Source: Callorhinus ursinus
Lineage: Eukaryota > Chordata > Mammalia > Carnivora > Otariidae
Reading direction: 5' to 3'
DNA length: 64,000 bases
NCBI RefSeq assembly: GCF_003265705.1
Contig: NW_020312848.1
Span: 53,301,642-53,365,641 of the forward strand
The notes below the pieces were generated by a model that did no database searches, was not told the origin of the DNA, and saw only the letters and a program-made list of their open reading frames with translations. Below, piece by piece: positions 13,229-25,900 of the stretch (position 1 is its first letter; each line of letters opens with the position of its first letter). A program made the position numbers and the translations under genes.

Positions 13229-13560
13229 ATGACAGCAAAATAAAAAGACAAGTGACAAACTGGGACAAAAATGATTTTTAATTTATGTCACAAAGAATTA
13301 ATATCCTTAATATATAAAGGGCTTCTAAAATAGAGTAGAAAATAATCAACACACTGGAATAATGGACAAGAGATATGAATAATGAGATCGTAAAAAAAGA
13401 TCACAAGGCATGTGGCTCTCAAATATGTGAAAAGATGCTCAATATCACATAGAATAAGCTAAAATCCACTGAGATATACTTTATCATCTAATAGATTGGT
13501 AAAATTCAAAATTTTGTTATTATTTACTAGTGAGGCAAAAATCTAGATTCTAATGGACAT
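13227..13560 (+). mobile_element. L1 ORF2 3' fragment
   Basis: AAAAAGACAAGTGACAAACTGG, ATTAATATCCTTAATATATAAA, GGACAAGAGATATGAATAAT and GTGAAAAGATGCTCAATATC follow the order of L1 ORF2 near its 3' end. Degraded and non-coding. Confidence 0.75.
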
Positions 13561-13599
13561 ACAGCCCATTTTTATAAACATGTAAATTTTCCGGAAAAA

Positions 13600-14040
13600 A
13601 AAGAAATGGAAAGGAAAACTTTGGAGTAAAAGAAATTTAAGGCATCGGTGAATCAGTTGCAGAATTTGGAATTTATCTGGATCTGAACCTGAAAGTTAAA
13701 AATATTTATGAGACAATTAGGAAAATTTGAGCACTGGCTAGATGATTATGAAAATAAATTATTGGTAAAATTTATGTGTGATAATGGTATCATGAGGATT
13801 TTTTATTAAGTTCTTATATTGTAAAGAAATGTGCTGAAATATTTCTGAATAAAATGATACAATGTTTGGCATTTGCTTCAAAATAGTTCAGGGCAGGCAG
13901 GCAGTGGAGGATGCAGTGGAGTTTATAAACCAAAATCAACTATGAGTTGATTGTTACTTAAGTTAGGTGATAATTATATTGATCGCTACCTTTTTATGTT
14001 ACTGAAATTTTCCACAATAAAAATTTTTTTCAGAGTGTCA
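13600..14040 (+). mobile_element. Ancient L1M 3' UTR
   Basis: GAGACAATTAGGAAAATTTGAGC, GATAATGGTATCATGAGG, TTTGGCATTTGCTTCAAAATAG and CTGAAATTTTCCACAATAAAA match the 3' UTR of old mammalian L1 elements (L1MD/L1ME type as I recall). Confidence 0.6.
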
Positions 14041-17000
14041 AGGCAATACGTGTTAAAAATAAACATAGTTGTCCTTCTGAAGCTCACTTGACTATAGTAT
14101 ATATCAAATTTTTTTAATTGTGATAAAAAATGACAATTTCTCTACCAAACTCTGAAAGTCTGAAGACAAAGACAAGGTTTATTTTTTCAGGATTGCATAA
14201 CAGACAACTTCTAGTTCAAGATGAAATCCCTTGTGTTTCACGTCCCCAAGCCATTTCCCATTATTGATACACTCTCCCTAGGTCCTCTCTTTCTGTATTC
14301 TGCACGCTTCTCCTTCCTTACTCTCTGTTTACCTTATTCTGGGCCCCACCAACCCTTCTCTCAGCAGTCATCCTAGGAAATTAAAAAATTCTTAGTGCAC
14401 ATTAATTAAATTCTCTCTCTTTTTCTCTCCCTGTTAATTGGGGGACTGCCCTGAGAAGCATCTTTATATACACAGAGTGATTGTGAAATATTTCTTTTAA
14501 GGAAATCTTTCCCCACATTTACATCAACATTCTGTTATAAATGTATTGCTTTATGTATTAAATAGATGTATATTTTTAAGACCTTAGTGTTTTGATATAG
14601 TCATTGACCTATAGCATTCATATTTCAGAGCATCAGTTTGTTAGGAATGAATTATATTGTTTTTATTTAGATTTTTTAGTTTATAAAGACTTGTTCACTG
14701 TAGGAAAAATATATGTAAGAGGATACGCATCAAATATATGTATATATGGAAAATACGTATGTCATCAAAGAAACAATTATCTTTAAGTAGTTCAGAATTA
14801 GAAAGTCATCACATAACATATAGTAAACTTCTCATCTTTTATGCGTTAATTTTTAAAAAATCACTTTATATCATTTTCGTTTTATTTCCCCCATCTTCTT
14901 CCAAAATGTAATGTACTGAGACATTACAACTGCTCAAGTTTCAACTTACTGGAAAACTTTTGTATGATTTTATAGTTAACTTTAATTATCTGTAGCAACT
15001 TTTTGTACTGTGCAGAATTATTCATAACTGCCATATCAAAAGTCATCCTTATTATTTCAACAAAAATTTATTGAGTTCCAGGCAATGTGTTAGTTCCTGA
15101 CAATACAGAGGCATCGCTTCTTTCTCCTCCATCCCTGAGGATCTCCACACAGCATCTTGTCTCTCTCCCAGGGTGTTCAGCTAGTGCAACTCCAACTTCC
15201 CCTGCAGCTTCAATAGTTTGGATCAAGAAGGTGCCCTTGATTCTTTTCTGTGTTTCTTTAATGCATGAAGCCCTTGACTCTTTTGGAATTCTTGCATCTC
15301 AGAAGTACACCATTTATTTCTCTTCACTTGTTTTAGGCTTGGGCAATTTTTTTTATATTGCTTCTGGAAAAAAAAGTAAAATGTGTTCAAGGGAAGATCC
15401 TCAAGCCCAAATGCAAACTTACACACTAAACTATTACTTAGTTTAAAGGGAGGCGAGTGGCATCCTTGGAAAGGCTAACTATAGACAGAACAGTCGTTTT
15501 AAGAAGAAGCTAGAAACAGCATCATAACTTTTGGGAATGGTCCACAATGAATTTGCTTCCATGATGTCACGTGTCCAATATTAGGTCACCTGGTAAGTGT
15601 TGGAATACATTTTTTTGCCACAGTACAAGGAAGTTTCTTTTCACCATATGCACCTTAGCTGATTAGTTATCAAATTCACTAGTGCAATTGAATGTGAAAT
15701 GGGAAAACAAACCTAATTCCTTTTTCCTAGAAGCAAGTTCTTTTTGAGAAATAGCACACCATTAAGCTAGCTGGTTTGGAAAAGACTCAGTAACTTTTTA
15801 TTGGAGCCCTCCCAAAGACAATAGCGACATTATTCCCCATGGTTTAGGTTCTTTCCTAGTTCCTCTTACTCTGAAATTTCTGATTTAATGCAAAAGCTAT
15901 GTCACACATTTTAGTCCTGAGGGGAATTACTGTGACCTGTTTTTTTTACTTTCTTCAGGGAGTTTATTTTTCTCCACTCCCCCTTCCCCCACTTGTTGGC
16001 TATTTCTCACCAGCTACACTCGTCTAAATCCTTGTTCTGGCAGGGCTTGCCAGCTGTCTACTGAGGATGCATCTGATCTTGGCCCCTGTCTGTCATTCGG
16101 CCTTTTTACAATGGTCCCAGTTAAACATGTTGTGTAATAAAAATAAATAGGTTTGCCTCCCTGAATGCTATGACTCACCCTCATTAAAGCCACTGCTGCC
16201 TTAAAGGACATTGATTTTACCTTTCTCTTCAGAGTAGAAAAGCTAACAAATGTGTACTTTTCAATAGAATTAGGGACAGAAGATTCTTGTGTTTTAGTTA
16301 ATCCACATTTATGGATCACATCCTACATGCATGGATCAGGAACATGCAAAAAAAAAACTGCATAAAGGGGAAAAAAAATCCACCAACTATTTCATTCCAG
16401 CGTACTTAGATTTAATATAAACAACCTGAAATCCACATATCTTTCAGGAGTGGTATCTCAGGAATCCCTTCAGCTGTGCATTCTTGGCTTTCACAACCCT
16501 GAACAGAATATATATTTTAGTTGCTTTTGCTTTCCTGTGGTCACATTCTCCTCCTACCCCCCAGCATGCCTCTCACAGCTTCTGCTACTTCTCTGACAAA
16601 CCGTCCTAGGTGCTGGATACACTTTGGCAAGTTCCCCTCCCTCCAGCCCCCATATGTCCAGATTTCTATAAATAGTGTACTCATTATACTTGAGTTCTTT
16701 TAAATTATAAATTATTAATACTAGCTGGAAAGTATTAAACAGCTACCTCTATTTTTTGTTCAGGACCTGAGTAATTGATTTTATAAAGGAATGAACATGA
16801 ATCTAAGGGAGAAAAGTTCTATTAGGAATTTGACCATTTGTTTTATGATTTTCTATGATATGTTATATAATTCATCCTAGTAAATTTTCAGATATATTAT
16901 TTGCATGTTATACACAGATGAGCCAAAAAAAAAAAGCCACTGTGTAGTATTGATAAAAGTTAATACTAATTAAGACACAGATGGAAATTTTCTTTGAAAA

Positions 17001-17708
17001 AGCAGCTTTTAAAATATTCGTTATAAGCAAAATCAACCTTTTAGGAGTTTTTTCCTAGTATTCAAGTAAATGTTCCTACCTTGAAACCAATCCCTGGGTC
17101 TATATGGCAAATCATTTGTTTAAGTAGTATGCAGTAATCCCAGACAGTTATCTGCCAATTTTTACACATTGAGGCCATTCGATATAGACAATCCTTTCTA
17201 AAAGGAGAGCAGAGAGGCTGATTAACAGTTTGCATCAATGGCCAAGTTCACACACTTAGAGGGCAAAATAGAACTTTAAATATGTACACCAGAGAGTAGA
17301 TAAAAAAATAAATAAAGAAATTCTAAATTATAGCTTTACACGCTAAAGGTCAGGATTCTTTAATAGAAACTTCCTTTGTGGGTCAGTGATTCTCCTGGTT
17401 CATTTTTTTGGCTCTTAAAGCACTGTTTCTTTAGAATAGAAAGTTAAAACAAAATTCAAAATAGAAGGTTAAATTTCAAGATGATGAGCTATTACCACCT
17501 ATTTTGCATAAAAATAGCTATCTCTCCAGGAAGAGAATTGGTCTTGGCTCTAACTAGTTTCTCAAACTGTTCTCCCAGGATCTCTGGAAAACTTGGAAGG
17601 AGACAGGACATACAACCTCAGGGTCAAAATTTCCACAATAATGCTTCAAATTTGTGTTTTTATTTTGATGATAATCTTTTAAAAAGTACCAGTTATAAAA
17701 GATCTCTT
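14041..17708. other. Intergenic, nothing recognised
   Basis: Unique-looking sequence. A 119-codon frame at 15087-15446 has no recognisable domain, and its codon makeup does not suggest a gene. Confidence 0.5.
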
Positions 17709-17721
17709 TTGTGTATACATT

Positions 17722-17894
17722 CTTTTTTAAAGATTTTATTTATTCACTTGAGAGAGAGAGAGAGAGAGCAGTAGGCAGAAGGAGAAGCAGGCTCCCCAGG
17801 GAGCTGGGAGCCCCATGCAGGGCTCAATCCCAGGACCCCAGGATCATGACCTGAGCCAAAGGCAGACATTTAACCGACCCCACCCAGGTGTCCC
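17722..17894 (-). mobile_element. Can-SINE
   Basis: AAAGATTTTATTTATTCACTTG with a (GA)10 run, right end CCCAGGTGTCCC. TSD TTGTGTATACATT at 17709-17721 and 17895-17907. The head is missing a few bases (AACCGACCCCACCC). Confidence 0.95.
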
Positions 17895-17907
17895 TTGTGT
17901 ATACATT

Positions 17908-18630
17908 TTAAGTAAAAAGATGTTTCCATAGGTTAGGAGGTCTGCAAGTGGTTTATTTTCTACCCTTCTTTAAAAAGGGGGTCTATACCATGACTTAAGT
18001 TTGATACTAGCTTTTGTAAAGGAGATGAACAAATTGGTTCCTGCTATGTTACAGCGCAACAGAAACTGAAGAGAGAACAAAGACACATGATGGGAACTAT
18101 CAAAGGAAAATTGCACTAGAGAAAGTTTAGCAAGGAAGGCTTTATTTAAGAGTATTGTAACAGGGATCATGACTATTGCAATAGGGTAGAGATACTGAAC
18201 TCAGTTTAGGGGAAACAACAGAGGAGATTAGCTCACTGGGGTGAGCTAGTGGGAAAGTACTGGAAAGCATTATGGGGAAGGTTGGTCAATGTGATTAGGC
18301 CATCTGTGTTTGCTAATTGGTGCTTATTCTAGACTGATAAATTTAAATTCTGAATACCTAGTGCAATACCTTATACAGTGAAGACCACTCAATGCATTTT
18401 CTCATGGCAAATGTTAATTGAGCCTACTCTAGTCCCACCGTATCCTAAGCATTAAGATAAGACAGTTTCAGTCCTTCAGCTGTTGACTGTAAAGTGGGGA
18501 AAGGGAGCAAATAAACTGATTTTCATTAATGCAGCATGCTGTAAGAGGGCATAGAGGAACACATGTCTCCCTGATTGTAATATCTACAGAGACTATAGTT
18601 TATTGTGGTTAGTGCCATTCAGTCATCCAA
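17908..18630. other. Intergenic; possible degraded LTR at about 18050-18330
   Basis: GCACTAGAGAAAGTTTAGCAAGGAAGGC and ATCATGACTATTGCAATAGG feel like an old LTR, but I cannot define ends or a family. Confidence 0.25.
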
Positions 18631-18639
18631 AATACAGTT

Positions 18640-19440
18640 GTTAATCACCTACTATGTGTCGGACATACTTGTAGGTGCTGGGATTTAGCAGTGAACAATA
18701 CAGGCAAGATTTCATAGAGTTTACATTATTCTGAGTGGGACAGAAAATAAACAACCAAATATGTAATACAATGTCAGAATAATGGTAAATGCAACAAAGA
18801 AATTAAAAAGTCTGGAAAGAAGGGGCGCCTGGGTGGCTCAGTCGGTTAGGCATCCGACTCTTGATTTCAGCTCAGGTCATGATCTCAGGGTCATGAGATC
18901 AAACCCTGCATTGGGCTCGTGCTGGTAGTGGAACCTGTTTAAGATTCTCTCTCTCCCATTCCCTTTGCCCCTCCTCCTGCTCCCATTCTCTCTCTCTAAA
19001 AATAAATATATCTTTTTTAAAAAGTCTGGAAAGAAGAAAGAGAGTAATAGGAAGGTCCTATTTAGATACGGTGTTTAGGGAAGGCTTTTCAAAGAAGCAA
19101 GTTTTAAGCAAATTTTAGAGTGAATTAAGGAAGCAAGTCATGCTAGTATGTGAAGAAGAGCATTTCAAGCTGAGATAACAGCAAATGCAAAGGTCCTGGG
19201 ACAGGCGCATATTTGGCAAGTGTCAAAACATCAGGAGGGCAATGTAACTGGAACAGAGGGAGGAATAAGAAGACTAGAAGGAAATGAACTAGGAAACTAG
19301 GCCAATGGTGAAATCATATAAAATCTTGTAAAAACCATGATAAGGACTCTGGATTTTATTCTAAACATGCTAGCATGCCAATGGAATATTTTGAGCAAGA
19401 AATCAATCTGATAGAGTTTTATTGGATTTGTTCTGGACTT
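18640..19440 (+). repeat. Old interspersed repeat, split by a SINE
   Basis: Starts AATCACCTACTATGTGTCGG and GGGATTTAGCAGTGAACAAT. After the SINE it continues GGGAAGGCTTTTCAAAGAAG, GCAAATGCAAAGGTCCTGGG and GGACTCTGGATTTTATTCTA. The same motif series occurs at 25.3-25.9 kb. Family assignment (L2-like) is tentative. Confidence 0.6.
18823..19018 (+). mobile_element. Can-SINE (GACTCTTGATTTC subtype)
   Basis: Head GGGCGCCTGGGTGGCTCAG with the CTCAGGGTCATGAGATC variant. Exact 18-bp TSD AAAAAGTCTGGAAAGAAG at 18805-18822 and 19019-19036. Confidence 0.97.
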
Positions 19441-19584
19441 GGAGGTAGGGCTGGTGCATTAGATAGGGAAAGATTTCTGGCAAAAGACGAGTCTGAGTTT
19501 CCTTTGGAAAGACACATACGAGTTAGCTAGGTAAATGAATTCAACTGAGTTTCAAGGAGTAGGGAATGGAGTAGAAAATTGTGG

Positions 19585-20700
19585 CAGGCAGAGGGAGCAG
19601 CATGTGAAAGTTTGGGGACAGGAATGATAATAGTACCTTAACTGAGCTACTTTACCAGAAGACATTCCTGGGGACAGGAATGATAATAGTACCTTAACTG
19701 GGCTACTTTACTTTACTAGAGGCATGGTGCTAAAGGCCTATGAACTTTCAAAGGATGGCAAAAATGTTTGAGACCTAAAAAAATCTATTGGTTTTTTTTT
19801 TTTTGGTTCTGAAATATAAAAAGGGGAAATTTGTAAATTAAATCAACCATGAATTAATTATAGCAAAACATAGTTAAAACATAAAATGTAGACTCTACAA
19901 AAGTAGGAACTTATCTATTTTGGTGACTGAAGAATTTCAGAACCTAAAATAAAAACTAGCCTGTAGTAGCCACCTAGTAAGTATTGAATGAATGAATGAA
20001 TTTAATTCAGTTTTATAAAATGTGGTATTATGTCAACCAGTCAGCTACAACTCTGCTCAAATCTTAGTTTTTTGTAAGCTATTCTTCTTGTGGAATGTGG
20101 GTTTAATATGTCTGATAAGATGTAGATTTCCAAAAGGAATTATTTCTAGGGCCTGTGAGTATCTTTAAAAGAGTCTGTGTCCTGGAAACCAGCATGTAGT
20201 TAGAGTGTATTGCATGAGCTGGTGGAATAGTAAGAAACCAATCTAGAGGCATCAGCAGGAGCCAGGCTGTGGAGGGTTTTGTAGTGCCATAATGAGAAAC
20301 ATCAAATTCATCCTAGAGGGAATAGGGAGCCATTAAAAAAATATTAGGAATGGAAGCCAGAGTCACATGTTAAAACGGACACTCTGGTTTTCCCTCTGAC
20401 AATGGATTTGATTGAGATAAGACTGTAGTAATTGACTGGTGACAAGGTAAGAAGGTGGTTGTCTCAATCTGAGGGTAAAATGAAGATAGATTAATCTATA
20501 AAGTCATGCCCCTGGGAATAATGAGAAAGGAACTGACTTAAGTCTATTAAGGAGATAATATTAGTAGGAATTGGTAACTAATTAGTTGTAGAAGTAGAAA
20601 GAGGGAAGCATTATGAATGATTCTCAGGTTTGTAGCTGAGGTATTAGATGGATGGTAGTGCCTCTCCCAGAGAAGAGGAGTAGTGGAGGAAATGTGTATT
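19585..20700 (+). repeat. Second copy or continuation of the old interspersed repeat
   Basis: GAGGGAGCAGCATGTGAAAG, CAGGCTGTGGAGGGTTTTGT, GAATAGGGAGCCATTAAAAA, GGACACTCTGGTTTTCCCTC and ATGATTCTCAGGTTTGTAGC keep the order of this family's 3' part. Confidence 0.5.
19613..19711. repeat. 43-bp direct duplication
   Basis: 19613-19655 is repeated at 19669-19711 with one A/G mismatch, at a 56-bp period, inside the old repeat. It contains GGACAGGAATGATAATAG. Confidence 0.95.
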
Positions 20701-20734
20701 GAATTAACTAACTGATTGATTAATGAAGAGAAGT

Positions 20735-20895
20735 TTCTAGTCCTTCTCCAAAATTTACCATCAATTAGACCTTAGGCAAATTACTCAAATATCATTTCCC
20801 TCCTCTGTAAAAAAAGGCAGTTGTATCTAGTCAGCCTACCTCACAGCGTTGGTTTGAAAAACAAATGTAATAATATATTTTCTAATTTTGAAAAT
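20735..20895 (+). repeat. MIR fragment
   Basis: CCTTAGGCAAATTACTCAAAT, CCTCCTCTGTAAAAAAAGGC and CTACCTCACAGCGTTGGTT match the MIR core and 3' half. Confidence 0.65.
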
Positions 20896-21399
20896 ATTTA
20901 ACACTTTATATATACAAAATATTACATAAGATATAAAGCACATTTTAAAAAGGGACCTTCTTGAACTCACATAAATATATTTTTAAAAGGATATTACAAA
21001 TACTGTTAAATTAGTGTGCTTCTCTCCATCTTATCCTCAGCAATAATCACTTTCATGCATTTTATGTTTAACATTTTGTTACTTAAAAAATGGTTTTCTT
21101 TATATATGCATATAGCCCCCAAACAAGATATCACAGAGTTTTTCTTGTTTATGAGCTTTATGCAAGTGGTATCATCTAGTCTGATGCCCCTTGCTTTAAT
21201 TCATTCAATTTGCATTTTCATTATAATTATAGAAAAATTGTATATAAAAGCTAAAAAAAAATAGACACAACCCAGATGTCTAGCCACAAAATGATAAAAT
21301 TGTGATATATTCTCCCAACGGAATATTATATAACAGGAAAAATTATAGCTAAATATAGTAATAGAGAATATGTATTATTACTTACTTTAAAAAAAATTG

Positions 21400-21592
21400 T
21401 AGCTGCCTGGGTGGCTCAGTCGTTAAGCATCTGCCTTCGGCTCAGGTCATGATCCCAGGGTCCTGGGATCGAGTTCCGCATCGGGCTCCCTGCTTGGCGG
21501 GTAGACTGCTTCTCCCCCTTCTTCCCTCTTGGGCTCTCTCTTGCTAGCTCTGTCTCTCTCAAATAAATAAATAAAATATTTTTAAAAATAAT
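21400..21592 (+). mobile_element. Can-SINE
   Basis: GCTGCCTGGGTGGCTCAGTCG, GATCCCAGGGTCCTGGGATCG, AAATAAATAAATAAAAT tail. TSD blurred by A-rich flanks. Confidence 0.9.
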
Positions 21593-22055
21593 AAAAAAAG
21601 AAAAATTTCAAGAAGGTATGCAAATAAAATAAATAATGCTTTTATGAATTTTATGTAATTAAAAATAAATAAGCTTCTGAGGAAAGTCTATCCTATTAAA
21701 ACAACACTTGATAAGAATTTAGCAATTAAAAACCAAGAAGGAGATTCTTCATTGATAAGAGTCCTAGATGCTTTCCTTTTGAGCTTTTCTTTTTGCCTTT
21801 ATATTCTACTTGGAGTTGCTCAGCTATCAACACCACTAGCTGCCAGGCATGCCTGCTTTCCTGAACTCTAAGGCCTAAACATGTATTAAGAAATACTTTT
21901 GTATATAGCAGGGTTTATGAACTAGCCAATCTGTTTATTTTGTCCCACTCAAAAGTCAATTTTATTAAAATTAAAACATTACCTGACTCAAATCATGGGA
22001 GACTTAGTGTTTTATTTCAGTAAAGAAGGCTGCTCTATTTATCTGAGGTTTTTTT

Positions 22056-22251
22056 TTTTTTTAAAGATTTTATTTATTTATTTGACAGAGAGAGAGACAG
22101 CGAGAGCAGGAACACAAGCAGGGGGAGTGGGAGAGGGAGAAGCAGGCCTCCCGCTGAGCAGGAAGCCCGATGCAGGGCTCCATCCCAGGACCCTGGGATC
22201 ATGACCTGAGTCGAAGGCAGATGCTTAACGACTGAGCCACTCAGGCTCCCC
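22056..22251 (-). mobile_element. Can-SINE
   Basis: TTTGACAGAGAGAGAGACAG after a T-rich tail, ending CAGGCTCCCC. TSD TTATCTGAGGTTTTTTT at 22039-22055 and 22252-22268. Confidence 0.95.
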
Positions 22252-22602
22252 TTATCTGAGGTTTTTTTAAAAACATCAAGAATTTTCATATGCCCTAAAT
22301 TAGATTCAGACCTGTATAACTTATTTTTTTAAGCTCTATAAATTGATCTAAGTGTTGTAGTGCTAGATAATAATTTCCATGGAATCAAGTTATTAAAAAT
22401 ATAAATGTCTATGGCTAGGAATTATTCTATTTGATTTACATCTTTCCTTCCTGTATCCTCAGTATTTAAGGAGTACAATAGTGTTTCCTAAAATGTGCCA
22501 GTCCAAGTCAACAGAGTTTTGCTTCAACCCATATACATTATAAAAAGGTAAATTTGTAATTTTTGGTGAGAAGACAAAGGAAGAAGTCTTGTTTATGCTT
22601 CC

Positions 22603-22787
22603 TTTTTTTTTTTTTAAGATTTTATTTATTTGAGAGAGAGAGAGAGAGCACACGACCGGCAGCGGCAGCAGAGGGAGAGGGAGAAGCATCGAGCAGGGAG
22701 CCCAATGAGGAGCTCAATCCCAGGACCCTGAGATCACGACCTGAGCCGAAGGTGGATGCTTAACCGAATGAGCCATCCAGGTGCCCC
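22603..22787 (-). mobile_element. Can-SINE, diverged
   Basis: AAGATTTTATTTATTTGAGAG, a divergent CACGACCGGCAGCGGCAGC segment, and an end at CAGGTGCCCC. I could not define a TSD. Confidence 0.9.
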
Positions 22788-23024
22788 AATTGAGTAGATT
22801 TTTAAATGTATTGTAATATTTAAGACACTGAAATAGCTGCTGAAAAATTCCTATTTGAATAAAATTCTGTGTTTGTAGTGTTAAACAACATTATGGTGTC
22901 ATCAGAATGCTATGTACTCAAATTTCAAATTCAATTTTTGGGTCCTGTTAAAATAATCACAAGAATAATCTCTGCTAGTTTATGACTGAAGGGCACAAAT
23001 GATAGACTAAGCTAATTAAATTAA

Positions 23025-23215
23025 TGGATCCCTGGTCTAATCCTTATGAACAGTGTGACCTTGATCTTATTACTTCATCTCATTGGGTCTCAATTTCTTC
23101 ATCTGCAAAATGTAGATAATAAGAGTACCTCACCTCATAAGCTGCAGGTTTTCATAGCAAAGCACTTAGAAAAGTGCCTGACACAGTATAAATTATAGAG
23201 GTATTAACTATACCA
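23025..23215 (+). repeat. MIR
   Basis: CAGTGTGACCTTGATCTTATTAC, TTCTTCATCTGCAAAATGTAG, AATAAGAGTACCTCACCTCA and GAAAAGTGCCTGACACAGTA follow the MIR order. Confidence 0.85.
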
Positions 23216-23469
23216 GAATAAGCAAAATATTTGTTTAAATAAACTATGATAATTGTAATTATGTGATACATGATAATTATATATATTATATAGATATCTA
23301 TATGCATAGATATGGAGATGACATAGATATATAGATGACAAACGAAGCAGTGTCCTAGTACTAGTAAACTGAAAGTTAGGTCTTAAACAAGGAGCATACT
23401 ACTTGTATTGAGATAGAAGCATAAAAAACATCTACTAAATTACTAATTCCTACTGAAAACCGGTTTACT

Positions 23470-23590
23470 TATTGTGATGAGCACTGAGTGTTGTATGTAA
23501 GTGCTGAATCACTAAATTCTACACCTAAAACTAATATTACACTGTATGTTAATGAACTTGAATTTAAATAAAAACTTGAAAAAAAGAAAA
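23470..23590 (+). mobile_element. Carnivore L1 3' end (5'-truncated)
   Basis: GTGATGAGCACTGAGTGTTG, GAATCACTAAATTCTACACC, TATTACACTGTATGTTAATG and AATAAAAACTTGAAAAAAAG: the 3' terminus of the carnivore L1 lineage with a poly(A) tail. Confidence 0.85.
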
Positions 23591-23934
23591 GAACATCAGT
23601 TAAAAAGATACAAAATTTTCAAATGAAGACATATTTAAAATATTTGCTACTGTGTACAAAAAAGCCTTAGCATTGGCGAAATAATTCTCAAATTATCTTA
23701 ATGGAGAGAAATTTGAGGCAAGCTTTTGTATGTTTCCTATGTTCCTGGCATTTACAGATATAAATACATGTAAGGGAGGTTAGTCAGACTCCTATCCCTC
23801 TAATCTCTGTGTAGCAAGGCTGGGCCAGTTATCATAATGGTTCTGTTCATTCAGTTAATATTTATTGACCACCCAATTATATAAAAGCCACTGTACTGAA
23901 TGCTCTGTAATAACATACTGCATGCATATGATAT

Positions 23935-24131
23935 ATTTTTTTAAGATTTTATTTATTTATTTGACAGAGAGAGACACAGCGAGAGAGGAAACACAAGCAG
24001 GGGGAGTGGAAGAGGGAGAAGCAGGCTTCCCGCTGAGCAGGGAGCCCGATGCGGGGCTCGATCCCAGGACCCTGGGATCACAACCTGAGCTGAAGGCAGA
24101 CACTTAATGACTGAGCCACCCAGGCGCCCCA
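23935..24131 (-). mobile_element. Can-SINE
   Basis: TTAAGATTTTATTTATTTATTTG tail, right end GGCGCCCCA. TSD CATATGATAT at 23925-23934 and 24132-24141. Confidence 0.96.
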
Positions 24132-24204
24132 CATATGATATTTTAAAGTGCTTCCGACAATCACAAGTAGTATGTTTTAAGTTATGAGGTACAGTAGGCA
24201 ACAC

Positions 24205-24295
24205 TGGTATCCTACAAATGTGGAAACTGAGGCCCAGCCAGGTTAATTGTACTACCCAAAGTCACAGCAGTGGTAGTGAATCAGGCTACAGAAGC
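24205..24295 (-). repeat. MIR fragment
   Basis: GTGGAAACTGAGGCCCAGCC then CCCAAAGTCACAGCAG, the reversed MIR core. Confidence 0.7.
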
Positions 24296-25004
24296 AGTAA
24301 TAGTAATAATAAAAAGGAGAGAGGGAAGAAATAGCCCATCAAAACGTTCTGCTTCATAAAAGTCTTGATTTGAAAGCAGTGTTAAATGGCTTGGTCATAC
24401 ATGGAATACAGACCAAACACACTTTATCATTAAGGGTTAAGTTTCTCTTGATTAATAGAGACCAAGTTCCCATAATAATACTGTTTTTAAATATATTCTT
24501 AAATTATACTTTTCTCTCTTCTTGCTTAAATTTAATTGAAAAAACAAGCTTCAAAAAAGGCACCCTACGAATAAATAGGGTATGTAATGAGCAACCATTA
24601 TACATGATTTCTTCACTCATGTGGAACTCCTATAACCCACTAATGAGTTCACCACTTGTGAGGTACTAAGGCCTTTTGTTTCAACTAGGTTAATCATATT
24701 TTATGACCAACCATTATGTCTCTTCTATTCATGTATACTACTATTTCATCGCTAGGTACAGTATTCATACTTTATGGTCCAATTTATTATTTGGCTGCAT
24801 CTGAAAACCAAGTCTATATGAATATTTTATTTGATATGCAAAATACACTAAAGTTACTGTTACCTTTATAAACATATAATAAATCATATAAAAAGGCATA
24901 TTTTAGAAAAATAAGAAAATTGAATAGGAAGTTTTTGAGCTTTCCCATCCTCAGTGTCAACACACTAAGCATGCAGAAATTTATTTGGCTCAGTATTGAT
25001 GGTA
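24296..25004. other. Intergenic, nothing recognised
   Basis: AT-rich; includes a chance 99-codon frame at 24370-24669 with no protein-like features. Confidence 0.5.
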
Positions 25005-25215
25005 ATAATGTCCACTATTTATTGGGCACCTTCTCTGCACCTTACTCTTTATGTATATATTTATATATTCATTATTTCACCTAACTGAATCTTTAAATTG
25101 GACATATTACAATAGTTATCTTCATTTCACAGCCGAGGAAAGTGACATTCAGCAAGGGTAAGTAACTTTTCCATGTCACAGAATGGTAAATTTGAGCTTT
25201 TATTCCATCCTGAAC
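25005..25215 (-). repeat. MIR
   Basis: CACTATTTATTGGGCACCTTCTC, TTATCTTCATTTCACAGCCG and GGTAAGTAACTTTTCCATGTC are in MIR (reversed) order. Confidence 0.75.
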
Positions 25216-25334
25216 ACATTGTCTCCTACATCATAGCTCTTCCCTAACCCCACTCCTTCCACCCTCTCAGACCAACAAGCTGATATTCTGTCTTAATTCC
25301 TACTCCATCATCGCTACAACTCATTTATTTAGTT

Positions 25335-25900
25335 GTTCATTCAACATACATTTATTGAATACCTACTACAAGCCAGGCATGGTTTTAGGAATTCGGGACA
25401 CAAAGGTAACAAGACAAAGTCTCTGCTCTCAAGTACTTAGAGACTCAGGGCAAAGGCAGGCAACAGGACATAAATAAACAAGATAATTTCAGAAAGTGAT
25501 TAAGTGCTGGGAAGATAGAGAGAAGAGATAGATAATGCAGAAAAGGGGCTGGTGGAAGTGGAGAGTGTCTATTTTAAATTGGAAGACCTTTCTGAGGAGG
25601 TGACATCTGAGCTGGGCCATGAATGATGTGAAAGGACACCAGGTGATCTGGGGCTGGGCTTTCTCAGCAGAGGGAACACCAAGTGCAAAGGCCTAAGGCA
25701 ACAAGGTTAGCCTGTTCAAGAAATAGCTAGAATACCAATGTGGCTGAAATTTAGTGAGCTGAGAAGAAAGTAGTAGTATGAGATGGGGGCTGAAGAAATT
25801 AACAAATGCCCAATGCTGTAGAGCCTTGTAGGTCCTGGTAAAGAGTTTCGATTTATTTTAAGTGCTGTGGGAGAACACTGGAGTGTGTGGAAATGTCCCA
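25335..25900 (+). repeat. Old interspersed repeat (same family as 18.6 kb)
   Basis: Starts CATTTATTGAATACCTACTAC with GCCAGGCATGGTTTTAGG, then TTTCTGAGGAGGTGACATCT, CACCAAGTGCAAAGGCC, AGAGCCTTGTAGGTCCTGGT. The best-preserved member of this family in the window; L2-like, name tentative. Confidence 0.65.

Noticed and set aside
15087..15446. 119-codon plus frame
   Set aside because: Mixed composition with no motif; no evidence of exons or a promoter.
22074..24204. Frames with KILFIYLTERDTAREGTQAG-like peptides
   Set aside because: Antisense translation of Can-SINEs; also seen near 26575-26865 and 31449-31597.
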